Position numbers and translations under genes: made by a program. Of a stretch of 12,796 bases of DNA, positions 4,704-11,466 are shown in pieces. The stretch's first letter is position 1. The number at the start of each line of letters is the position of its first letter. The notes beneath the pieces are model-generated. The model had not been told where the DNA came from. It did no database searches and saw nothing but the letters and a program-made list of their open reading frames with translations. The DNA comes from Anaerolineales bacterium (lineage in GTDB: Bacteria > Chloroflexota > Anaerolineae > Anaerolineales > VGOW01): positions 4,799-17,594 of the forward strand of contig CAKKQG010000163.1 of the NCBI GenBank assembly GCA_919901875.1. The letters run 5' to 3'.

Positions 4704-6656
4704 ATGGCAACTCACTCGATAACGTTTCACCCGTCGAATAAAAAAAATTCCTCGACAACGGGATCGTTGTTAACTGAAGCCGTCCGCGACGCAGGACTCG
4801 ATCTCGCGCAACCGTGCGGTGGGCAAGGGCGATGCGGGCGATGTGCGGTGATTGTCGAGAGCGGCAACGTGCGTCGTCGCTCGACGATCCGCCTATCTGC
4901 TTCTGATCTTGAAGCGGGCTACGCGCTCGCTTGTCAAGCGGTGATCGAAGGTGACGCCGCCATCCTGATCCCCGAGCAAGAAGCCGTTGAACGGCGGCTT
5001 GTCACCGACAAAACCGCGCGCAAAGTGGAAGTGCCGTTCGCTTATGATCCGATTCGCGATCAAACGATCCGCGCTTTCGATCTCACACTTGATCCGCCCA
5101 CGCTCGAAGACTCCACTGACGATATCTCACGCCTTGAACGCGCTTTAGCCGCGCAAGGGATTTTCAATCTCGATGTGCCGTTGCCTCTCCTGCGTGCACT
5201 CGGTTCAAAGTTGCGCGATGCCGAATGGAATGTGACGGCGATCATCGAGACCGATCATTGGAAACGAAACACGCCGCGTCTTATTGACGTAAACCCTTCG
5301 GGTCTTAAAGACCCGAAGGGTTTGGATGTGTATGGCATTGCCATTGACATCGGCACAACCACCGTCAGCGTCTATCTCGTTAACTTAATTACGGGCGAGG
5401 CAATTGACACCGCCGCCGAATACAACGGGCAGATCAATCGCGGCGAAGATGTGATCTCGCGCATCATCTACGCCAACAAAAACGGCGGCTTGAGTGAACT
5501 GGGTAATTTGGTTCGCAAGACGATCAACGACGTGATTGATCGACTCGCCTCACGCAACCATGTAGATCGCAAACAGATTTATAAAGCGACTGTTTCGGGC
5601 AACACCACCATGATGCATCTCTTCGCCGGGTTGCCACCAGCCTCTATTCGACTCACACCCTACATCCCCATCGTCAATCACCCCGCGCCGCTACTCGCCG
5701 CTGATCTCGATCTCAACATTCATCCACTCGCTACCGTTGATCTACTTCCGAGTGTTGCCTCTTACGTTGGCGCAGACATCACGGCGGGCGTTCTTGCTTC
5801 TGGCTTATCCGAAGCCGATGAACTGACACTCTTCATTGATGTTGGCACAAACGGCGAGATGGTGTTGGGCACAAAAGATTGGTTCGTCACCTGCGCTTGC
5901 TCGGCGGGTCCGGCGTTTGAGGGCGCGGGTGTGGTGTGCGGCATGAGAGCCACTCGCGGCGCGATTGAAGAAGTGTGGATCAATACGCAGACATTCGAAC
6001 CCACCTATCGCGTCATCGGCGACGTGAAACCGAAAGGGATTTGCGGCTCGGGTTTGATCTCATTAGTCGCCGAGTTGTTCATCACCGGAGTTGTAGACAA
6101 AGGCGGTAATTTTATTGTAGGGGCAGGTCTTGCACCTGCCCTTGCGCGCCGCGTGCGCGAAGGCGAACATGGCGGTGAGTATGTTGTTGCCTGGGCGAAT
6201 GAAACTGATATGGCGCGCGACATTGTGATCACCAAAGTGGATATTGACAACTTGATGCGAGCGAAGGCGGCGATCTATGCCGGGTTCACGGTGTTAGCTC
6301 AAAGTGTGGGCGTTGATCTGGCGGACGTGCAGAAACTCTTGGTCGGCGGATCGTTTGGCAAATACATCAATGTGGAAAAAGCGGTGCAGATCGGTTTGTT
6401 ACCCGATATGCAGTGGGAGCGATTTAATTTTCTGGGCAACACCTCGGTGCTGGGGGCGTATATGGCATTGCTGTCGCGTGATGCGCGATCCAAGATCAAA
6501 GCCATCGCCGAGAAGATGACTTACATCGAACTTTCGGCAGACAACACATTCTACGACTCATTCACCAGTGCCTTGTTTCTGCCTCACACCGACATGACAA
6601 AATTTCCGAGCGTCGAAGCGATTTGGGACAACAAAGAAAAGCAGGAAGTATGGTAA
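4704..6656 (+). CDS. acsV: RACo-type reductive activator of corrinoid protein (ferredoxin-ASKHA, DUF4445)
   Basis: A 650-residue ATP-dependent activator that reduces inactive Co(II) CFeSP to Co(I). The N-terminal plant-type 2Fe-2S domain has Cys38, Cys44, Cys47 (CGGQGRCGRC) and Cys77. A linker and middle domain follow. The ASKHA ATPase half has GIAIDIGTTTVSVYL (211-225), the SGNTTMMHL block near 299, the second phosphate motif FIDVGTNGEM and the KGICGSGLI motif. The size matches RACo/DUF4445 proteins. The open frame extends to TTG 4683 inside the repeat, but ATG 4704 gives the proper ferredoxin start. No Shine-Dalgarno is visible. Two palindromic elements are read in frame: residues 197-207 (NPSGLKDPKGL, just before the ATPase core) and 471-480 (IVGAGLAPAL, in a loop). 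The last 7 bp overlap cooC. Confidence 0.93.
   Translation: MATHSITFHPSNKKNSSTTGSLLTEAVRDAGLDLAQPCGGQGRCGRCAVIVESGNVRRRSTIRLSASDLEAGYALACQAVIEGDAAILIPEQEAVERRLVTDKTARKVEVPFAYDPIRDQTIRAFDLTLDPPTLEDSTDDISRLERALAAQGIFNLDVPLPLLRALGSKLRDAEWNVTAIIETDHWKRNTPRLIDVNPSGLKDPKGLDVYGIAIDIGTTTVSVYLVNLITGEAIDTAAEYNGQINRGEDVISRIIYANKNGGLSELGNLVRKTINDVIDRLASRNHVDRKQIYKATVSGNTTMMHLFAGLPPASIRLTPYIPIVNHPAPLLAADLDLNIHPLATVDLLPSVASYVGADITAGVLASGLSEADELTLFIDVGTNGEMVLGTKDWFVTCACSAGPAFEGAGVVCGMRATRGAIEEVWINTQTFEPTYRVIGDVKPKGICGSGLISLVAELFITGVVDKGGNFIVGAGLAPALARRVREGEHGGEYVVAWANETDMARDIVITKVDIDNLMRAKAAIYAGFTVLAQSVGVDLADVQKLLVGGSFGKYINVEKAVQIGLLPDMQWERFNFLGNTSVLGAYMALLSRDARSKIKAIAEKMTYIELSADNTFYDSFTSALFLPHTDMTKFPSVEAIWDNKEKQEVW
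5291..5323. repeat. Palindromic repeat, family A, copy 2, in frame inside the RACo gene
   Basis: Arms 5291-5305 (AAACCCTTCGGGTCT) and 5309-5323 (AGACCCGAAGGGTTT) flank the loop TAA (5306-5308). Both arms and the loop are identical to the copy at 1406-1438, but the arm order is exchanged. Here the loop falls in another frame (CTT AAA), so no stop is made and eleven residues are encoded in the linker ahead of the ATPase domain. Confidence 0.9.
6115..6141. repeat. Family B repeat fragment, in frame inside the RACo gene
   Basis: TTGTAGGGGCAGG (6115-6127) is identical to the left end of the 72-bp element at 4623-4635. The hairpin is GGGCAGGT (6121-6128) with ACCTGCCC (6134-6141) across a 5-nt loop. 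It encodes IVGAGLAPAL within a loop region between the GICGSGLI motif and the RRVREGEHG segment. The far end of a full element is not recognisable, so this may be a shorter relative or a decayed copy. Confidence 0.75.
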
Positions 6657-7423
6657 CGATTGCGCTCGCCGGAAAAGGCGGCACCGGAAAAACGACGGTT
6701 GCCGCGCTCACCATCCGCCATTTGATGCGCCGACGGTTGGGCACGGTGTTGGCGATTGATGCTGATCCCGCAACCAATTTGAATCTTGTTTTGGGGTTGC
6801 CATCACCGCTAACGGTTGGCGACATCCGCGAAGACATGATCGCCGGAATCCAAAATGGTTCAGTCGGAACGGGAATCACTCGCCATGATTTTCTTCATAC
6901 ACAAATTCATAGAGCGGTAGAAGAAGGCGACGCGGTTGATCTGTTAGCGATGGGCAGACCCGAAGGACAGGGCTGTTACTGCGCCTTCAATCATCTACTC
7001 CGTCAAGTCGTGGATGGTTTAGGAAAGACTTACGATTTCATAGTGATTGACAACGAGGCGGGCATGGAGCATCTCTCGCGCCGCACCACGCGCGATGTGG
7101 ATGTGCTGCTCGTCGTCACCGACCCGACAGTGCGCGGAGTGAAGACCGCCGAGAGCATCGTGAAGTTGACGGACGAATTGCAGATCAATGTCGGCAAATC
7201 CATGTTGGTCGTCAACCGCGTTAATGGCAAACTGCCACCCGCTTTGCAACAAGCAGTGGATGAGATCGGTGTCGAACTTGCCGGTGTGATTCCGGCAGAC
7301 GATAGTATCGGCGATTATGACGCTGTCGGCACACCGTTGGTGGCATTGCCGCCCGAATCGCCCTCGATGAAAGCGATTGATTCGATTGTTGAAAAAATAT
7401 TACGAGTGGTGGTGGTTGGATGA
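6650..7423 (+). CDS. cooC: CooC/AcsF-type nickel-insertion ATPase (MinD/ParA-like P-loop protein)
   Basis: A 257-residue dimeric ATPase needed for nickel insertion into CODH or ACS. It has the deviant Walker A GKGGTGKTT at residues 8-16 (second Lys in the ParA/MinD manner), the switch region DADPATNLNLVLG at 38-49, the metal-binding Cys109-x-Cys111 in GQGCYCAFNHLLR that marks the CooC family, and the Walker B-like FIVIDNEAGMEHLSRR at 130-145. The frame is open upstream to TTG 6623, but ATG 6650 directly precedes the conserved VTIALAGKGGTGK and is therefore chosen. It overlaps the RACo stop by 7 bp, so the two are probably translationally coupled. Since it sits in an acs rather than a cooF/cooS cluster, the AcsF role (maturation of ACS/CODH) is likely. 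Confidence 0.93.
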   Translation: MVTIALAGKGGTGKTTVAALTIRHLMRRRLGTVLAIDADPATNLNLVLGLPSPLTVGDIREDMIAGIQNGSVGTGITRHDFLHTQIHRAVEEGDAVDLLAMGRPEGQGCYCAFNHLLRQVVDGLGKTYDFIVIDNEAGMEHLSRRTTRDVDVLLVVTDPTVRGVKTAESIVKLTDELQINVGKSMLVVNRVNGKLPPALQQAVDEIGVELAGVIPADDSIGDYDAVGTPLVALPPESPSMKAIDSIVEKILRVVVVG

Positions 7424-7455
7424 CACGGTTTCCTTTTTGGTTTATGGATCATTTG

Positions 7456-7512
7456 ATAACGGATTGAGCGGATTGAACGGAAAAAATCAGTTAAATCCGT
7501 TTCATCCGTTAT
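7456..7512. repeat. Inverted array of 9-bp units between cooC and acsE
   Basis: The outer arms ATAACGGAT (7456-7464) and ATCCGTTAT (7504-7512) are perfect complements. Inside, 9-bp units run on the left (cggattgag 7460-7468, cggattgaa 7469-7477, cggaaaaaa 7478-7486) and on the right (tcagttaaa, tccgtttca, then tccgttat to 7512). The sequence differs from the array at 3221-3295, but the 9-bp modular inverted plan is the same. It occupies the middle of the 143-bp gap; the remaining 54 bp before acsE hold only a Shine-Dalgarno and AT-rich DNA. Confidence 0.8.
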
Positions 7513-7566
7513 AGGAATAGTTGTAAGTCAATTTGCTCTAAAAAGAATTTTGCAAAGGAGAGAATT

Positions 7567-8505
7567 ATGTTACTCATCGGCGAAAACATTCATATCATCG
7601 CGCCCAAAGTTAAAGAAGCACTCAACGCCCGCGACGGCGCGTTCTTCGTTAATCTGGCGCGCAAACAAAAAGAGGCTGGCGCGAACGCGCTTGACCTCAA
7701 TATCGGTCCGCAAAAGAAAGCCGGTCCCGAAGTGATGGATTGGCTGGTAGATTGTGTGCAAGAGGGCGCGGGTGATGACATGATGCTCTCCTTCGACACC
7801 ACCAATCTCGCCGCGATTGAAGTCGGCTTGAAAAAAATTAAGAAGAATGGTCACGCTAACGCCATCATCAACTCCACCTCAGCCGAAGAAGAACGATTGG
7901 CGGTGGTGCCGCCGCTTGCCGCGCAATATGGCGCCAAGTTGATCGCCCTGACGATGGCGAAAGAAGGCATTCCTATTAACGCTGAAGCACGTGTGACGTT
8001 GGCAATGGAGAAGCTGATGCCGCGCGCGCAAGAAGTCGGCATCCCGATGGAGAATCTGTTAATTGATCCGCTGGTGCTAACTGTTTCGGGTTGCCAACAA
8101 TACGTGCCGCATTGCATTGAAGCGGTGCGGATGTTGAAGATGGTCGCTGACCCATCGCCGCTGGTCAACGTTGGACTCTCCAATGTCTCTAACGCTGTGC
8201 CAACGCCCATGCGTCCATTGCTCAATCGTGTTTATATGGTCATGTTGATGGCAGTTGGACTCGATGCGGCGATCATTGATCCATTCGATACTGATCTCAA
8301 GGAAGCGATTCGAATTGTTCAACAACGTGATGCCGCCTCTGCTGTGGGAGCGTTATACCTTAAGTTGCATGATGCGGTTGCGGCGGGCGCGGGGATTGAA
8401 TCTACCGATGTTGACATGAACGATCCGGCCCAAGCAGAGATTTGGAAGACGGTTCAGGTTTTATTAAACAATGTGATTTACTGTGAACAGTACTTGAGAC
8501 TTTAG
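7567..8505 (+). CDS. acsE: 5-methyltetrahydrofolate:corrinoid/iron-sulfur protein methyltransferase
   Basis: A 312-residue pterin-binding TIM-barrel enzyme that transfers methyl from methyl-THF to Co(I) of AcsC-AcsD, joining the methyl and carbonyl branches. The folate-site residues known from the Moorella enzyme (Asp75, Asn96, Asp160 and Asn199, from memory) have clear counterparts: Asp77 in LSFDTTN, Asn102 in AIINSTSAEE, Asp167 in LLIDPLVLTV and Asn206 in VGLSNVSN. The N-terminal LLIGENIHII is typical. The protein is about 50 residues longer than the 262-aa Moorella enzyme. Most of the extra length is between residue 245 and the conserved VLLNNVIYC tail. ATG 7567 has AAAGGAG (7554-7560) 6 nt upstream. 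It is the last gene of the operon, 143 bp after cooC, and is followed by a terminator. Confidence 0.95.
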   Translation: MLLIGENIHIIAPKVKEALNARDGAFFVNLARKQKEAGANALDLNIGPQKKAGPEVMDWLVDCVQEGAGDDMMLSFDTTNLAAIEVGLKKIKKNGHANAIINSTSAEEERLAVVPPLAAQYGAKLIALTMAKEGIPINAEARVTLAMEKLMPRAQEVGIPMENLLIDPLVLTVSGCQQYVPHCIEAVRMLKMVADPSPLVNVGLSNVSNAVPTPMRPLLNRVYMVMLMAVGLDAAIIDPFDTDLKEAIRIVQQRDAASAVGALYLKLHDAVAAGAGIESTDVDMNDPAQAEIWKTVQVLLNNVIYCEQYLRL

Positions 8506-8523
8506 CATCTTGGCTGAAGTTTT

Positions 8524-8561
8524 AGACCATCATCGAAGTTAGATTTCGGTGATGGTCTTTT
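8524..8561 (+). terminator. Intrinsic terminator of the acs operon
   Basis: A 14-bp stem (8524-8537 with 8545-8558, one G-T wobble) with a 7-nt loop is followed by four T (8558-8561). It lies 18 nt after the acsE stop, where the gene order changes to unrelated material, so it very likely ends the operon transcript. Confidence 0.85.
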
Positions 8562-8607
8562 CATTACAGATGTGAACCTTAGTCGCACACAACTTTGTAT
8601 CAACCAA

Positions 8608-8948
8608 TCAATTACTCAGGGCATATTCCATCGCCTCATCGAATGTCATTCGACGACTTTCCATAATGTATTTTTCAAATAGACTTTGCCCAAGTTGCGT
8701 TTGAGCAGATAGTAGGTAACGATCAAAGTCGGGTTGTGAACCGGGTTGCAAGACGACTCCCTGCGTCTCCAAGAGAGCTATTGTTGCGCCTAACAAGATG
8801 GTTCCAAGTACTGTAGATTCCTTTACGATCATTGTGCCGACAAGCGTAACCAAAACCTCTGCTACCACATATTTGAAACGCACTTGCCGAACCAGTTTTA
8901 ACGCCATCCTCGCAAGTTGGATAGATTCTTCAAAGTGACCTTCGTGCT
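8608..8948 (-). pseudogene. C-terminal remnant of an ATPase/LuxR- or SARP-type regulator (TPR tail)
   Basis: Reading leftwards, the frame gives a TPR-like helix pair (GHFEESIQLARMALKLVRQV and following) and then the recognisable end of large STAND-ATPase transcriptional regulators: LLGATIALLETQG, a linker, DFDRYLLSAQTQLGQSLFEKY and the final RRMTFDEAMEYALSN. That final segment matches the common pattern LLGAA.ALLE..G...DY.R.LAAAR..LGE.AF...W..GR.M...EAI.YAL. Full-length relatives are several hundred to over 1000 residues. Here only about 110 codons exist, and a stop (TGA) and foreign sequence lie just upstream. An ATG at 8907 would allow a 99-residue product, but there is no sign of a promoter or ribosome site. 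It is most simply a dead gene tail. Confidence 0.7.
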
Positions 8949-9053
8949 GGGCAAACGCTCACTGCGATAACTATCGTAATAGGCTAACGCCGCGCTTAAC
9001 GTCGGCAGCGGTACTCCGCTCAACACGCCGCGTGTCACGGCATCCCGCCAGCC
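8949..9053 (-). pseudogene. gnd: Relic of 6-phosphogluconate dehydrogenase (about 35 codons)
   Basis: On the minus strand, 9053 to 8949 reads as GWRDAVTRGVLSGVPLPT followed by LSAALAYYDSYRSERLP. The latter is the strongly conserved C-terminal block of 6-phosphogluconate dehydrogenases (normally followed by ANLIQAQRDYFGAH). After RLP the match ends abruptly and the regulator remnant begins in another frame, so this is a breakpoint. Upstream of GWRD the same frame gives unlike sequence, and a neighbouring frame (9054-9120) holds an unrecognised open stretch (ILENKQFLTAIFWQDPRKEA). Only this internal piece of the roughly 300-480-residue enzyme is present, and it cannot function. Confidence 0.72.
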
Positions 9054-9217
9054 TTTTCGCCTCCTTACGCGGGTCTTGCCAAAATATGGCGGTCAAAAAC
9101 TGCTTGTTTTCTAGGATCTGCGTAAGGTGAGTTAATACAACTCGCGTTTACTGGTAGAATTACTCACTCAATAGAATCAGCTGCCCGCAGTTTGCTCTTA
9201 TTTTGAGGAGAGGAGCA

Positions 9218-11131
9218 ATGGACAAGATATTTCCCTACGCAACCATCGCACACTTAGTGAGCGGTATTGGTTTCGTTCTCAGCACATGGTTGGGAGCGTA
9301 TTTAGTGAGTCGCGCCCCACGCAGTTTTCCCTCGCGACTGGCGATCCTCAGCTTGTTCGCCCTCTCCGCCTATTTTCTCCACACCGTTTTGTGTTTGTTC
9401 ATCCCCGCCGATCAAATCGGTCACTTGTGGCGGCGCTATTTGGGTTGGTTCGCGCTTGTGCCTCTACCCATCTGGATGCACCTCACCGCCGCGTTGCTCT
9501 CGCCCACACCACGCAAAAAACTTCAACAAGTTAATATTTACTCAGCGTATATCGTTTGTGGTGTGTTAAGCTTCGCCTGGACGTTTGGTCCGTGGAGCTT
9601 CTCGCGTTACACATTGCTGCCGCCCGAGCTCGTGCTGCCGATCACGCTCTTCGCCGTTGGCGTCGGCGGCACTTCTCTTTACAACGCGAGGGAGCTATGG
9701 CGGCGCGCAGCGGATCGCACATTGCGAAAACGTTATGCCGTGTTGGGCGCCTTTGTGGTTCTGTTGATGACGGGCGTGTTGTACTGGCCTGTCACCGTTA
9801 CATGGATCCAAGTAGATTGGACTCCAAGCACGCGGCTGTTGATCGGCGACAGTATTCCGCTTGCGGCGTCCATCTTGCTCGCTTACGCCATTGCCTATCA
9901 CAATGCCTTCATGGCTGGGCGATGGCTGCGGCAAGACTTCTATTATAACGTCGTCACCGTAGGCGGGATCGCCATCGTGTACATGATCACCGTTCTCTCC
10001 ACCTATCACTTATCACTGGCGTTCAACTTTGACGCGCCGATGATGACCTTCATCGCCGTCGTCGGTCTTTCGGTCTCAACCCACTTGCTGGCTGAACGTT
10101 CCAGAAGTTGGCAAGACACTCTGTTCTTTAAACAGCTGCGCGCCCTGCCCGGTGAGATGAGCAGTTTGGTGAATGAAGCGCGAATGTTGAGCGGACGATT
10201 AGACGATCAAATGTATGCTCTCGTCAACCGTCTCGCCGAACTGACGGGCGCCTCTACCGTGTGTATCGCTTTATATGAAAACGAGCAGCTCGTCGTCCGC
10301 GCTTCAACAGATCGTGAACATATCAATCAATGTCTGCCCATCAAACCTTCGCCCGACGGATTACTGCAAAACTTAAGATCTGCCGAATACAATGATCCGC
10401 AGCAACGCTTGCGCTGGGATTGTCTGGTGTTAGCCGAACCGATCATGGTAGAGAGTCAAACGGTTGGCTATCTCTTGCTAGGTGAGCGCGGCATGGGTGA
10501 AGGCTATGATCGTGAAGAGCGCGTGTGGGTCTCCACCCTTTCAGCCTATCTCGGTACAGCGTTAGAACAAGCGCAGAGGCGCGAGGAAACAGAGCGAACA
10601 CTCGCCGCGCTCAACAGGGATTCAAATTCGCGTTGCAGAGATCGTTCCTGCATGGTCAGCTCTTGCACTTCGGCGTTGAGCGGCTCACTTCCTCCAATCA
10701 ATCGCCAAGAATTGCGTGAAGCGATCTACGCCTACAACCGACCGGATCGACTCGCCGCCATCCTTTCGCGCGACGACAGCACACTCTCGACTCTCCCTTC
10801 TATCCATCGAAGCGAGACGCCCCCGGCGCAAGCGTTTCAACAGCAACTCGCCTCGGTTCTCGATTCGATGTCGCCGCCACCCGGACTGCTGCCGCCACTC
10901 GAATCGATCCGTGATCGTGCCATGCGTCACAAACGGCGACGGCAACTGCCCTCCACTGTCGCGGACTACTACACACTCAAGCTGATTATGGCAGGTTACA
11001 CCCACGAATCCGCTGCCGAAGTGTTAGACGTCTCACCTCGCCAAGTGAGAAACTACATTGATCGCGCCATTGACTCGGTTAAGACCCTTTTAGAGCGAGA
11101 AGCACAAAAGGCATCCTCAAATTTCCGCTAA
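9218..11131 (+). CDS. Membrane-bound GAF-HTH transcriptional regulator with an inverted internal segment
   Basis: A 637-residue protein. The N-terminal half has about eight or nine hydrophobic helices (roughly 11-30, 42-62, 74-94, 108-124, 137-156, 174-192, 208-228, 247-266, 274-291), like the 7TM sensor regions of some histidine kinases. A GAF-type domain follows at about 310-455 (LVNRLAELTGASTVCIALYENE, AEPIMVESQTVGYLLLGER). A charged helix at 448-466 then leads to a C-terminal helix-turn-helix at about 578-625 (AGYTHESAAEVLDVSPRQVRNYIDRA), of the LuxR/sigma-region-4 kind. No kinase or receiver domain is present, so it is probably a one-component membrane regulator. Residues 467-486 are Ser/Cys/Arg-rich and unlike their surroundings because of an inverted 59-bp segment. 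Start: ATG 9218 with AGGAG (9206-9210) is preferred over TTG 9203. Signal and targets are unknown. Confidence 0.82.
   Translation: MDKIFPYATIAHLVSGIGFVLSTWLGAYLVSRAPRSFPSRLAILSLFALSAYFLHTVLCLFIPADQIGHLWRRYLGWFALVPLPIWMHLTAALLSPTPRKKLQQVNIYSAYIVCGVLSFAWTFGPWSFSRYTLLPPELVLPITLFAVGVGGTSLYNARELWRRAADRTLRKRYAVLGAFVVLLMTGVLYWPVTVTWIQVDWTPSTRLLIGDSIPLAASILLAYAIAYHNAFMAGRWLRQDFYYNVVTVGGIAIVYMITVLSTYHLSLAFNFDAPMMTFIAVVGLSVSTHLLAERSRSWQDTLFFKQLRALPGEMSSLVNEARMLSGRLDDQMYALVNRLAELTGASTVCIALYENEQLVVRASTDREHINQCLPIKPSPDGLLQNLRSAEYNDPQQRLRWDCLVLAEPIMVESQTVGYLLLGERGMGEGYDREERVWVSTLSAYLGTALEQAQRREETERTLAALNRDSNSRCRDRSCMVSSCTSALSGSLPPINRQELREAIYAYNRPDRLAAILSRDDSTLSTLPSIHRSETPPAQAFQQQLASVLDSMSPPPGLLPPLESIRDRAMRHKRRRQLPSTVADYYTLKLIMAGYTHESAAEVLDVSPRQVRNYIDRAIDSVKTLLEREAQKASSNFR
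10608..10682. repeat. 8-bp inverted repeat flanking a 59-bp inverted segment
   Basis: CGCTCAAC (10608-10615) and GTTGAGCG (10675-10682) are perfect inverted copies around 59 bp (10616-10674). Reverse-complementing the 59 bp in place keeps the reading frame open and replaces the odd peptide RDSNSRCRDRSCMVSSCTSA with AEVQELTMQERSLQREFESL, which continues the upstream amphipathic helix TLAALN as a regular coiled coil. The segment has thus been flipped relative to the ancestral or alternative form. Confidence 0.85.
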
Positions 11132-11156
11132 TTTTCCTAGACAGTGCCTCATTAAC

Positions 11157-11173
11157 AGATGTAGACTACATCT
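11157..11173. promoter_or_regulatory. Perfect 17-bp operator-like palindrome
   Basis: Two 8-bp arms (AGATGTAG and CTACATCT) flank a single central A. It lies 26 bp after the regulator stop and about 300 bp before the lipoprotein gene. Size and symmetry fit a dimeric regulator site. There is no T-tract, so it is not a terminator. Function is inferred from symmetry alone. Confidence 0.3.
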
Positions 11174-11466
11174 AAGTGCAGAGTACCGAGTTGCGCCTAA
11201 GTGAATCAATCTATCTTCGCCGCCTATCAAGAATAAAATCACAATCGAATTGCCAATTCGCCACCATGATCGGGTTTTGAAGATCATGGTCGTTGATATT
11301 TATCGTGGTTGGGGTGACACGCCCCACTACTCAAACGTCTTAGGAGGTGATGCCCCTTACAAATTTGAGTTTCACGCAGAGCGTTCTCGCCAGATGAATG
11401 AGGAGAAACTGACGAGCAACGCTGTCAGATCATTAATGAGGAGAGTATTGGCTTTTCTATAAAACT

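Larger units (their letters stand above)
8562..9217. other. Gap without an intact gene between the acs terminator and the regulator gene
   Basis: Besides the two minus-strand relics, 8562-8607 and 9054-9217 show no coding signal I trust. Ahead of the regulator gene there are two TAGAAT hexamers (9155-9160 and 9172-9177). The first has TTAATA (9132-9137) 17 bp upstream, a possible but weak promoter. GAGTT/AACTC arms (9129-9133 and 9139-9143) form a small inverted repeat over that -35 region. The Shine-Dalgarno AGGAG (9206-9210) precedes the start by 7 nt. Confidence 0.5.

Noticed and set aside
7513..7553. Internal promoter for acsE (TTGTAA at 7521-7526 and AAGAAT at 7543-7548, 16-bp spacing)
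   Set aside because: The hexamers are weak and the region is AT-rich enough to produce such matches by chance.
8524..8561. Another member of the dispersed palindromes
   Set aside because: Its imperfect stem, larger loop, T-tract and position after the last operon gene fit an ordinary intrinsic terminator.
8908..9217. A plus-strand gene ahead of the regulator
   Set aside because: Plus-strand frames are short and show no family resemblance; the recognisable peptides are on the minus strand.
10616..10674. Single-base frameshift as the cause of the odd peptide in the regulator
   Set aside because: Neither forward alternative frame gives a sensible linker, while the reverse complement gives a coiled coil with matching frame at both ends.
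11250..11462. 70-codon open frame (and an inner 22-codon frame from 11394) before the lipoprotein gene
   Set aside because: It has a TTG start, no ribosome site, no recognisable domain and biased composition; it is probably untranslated leader.
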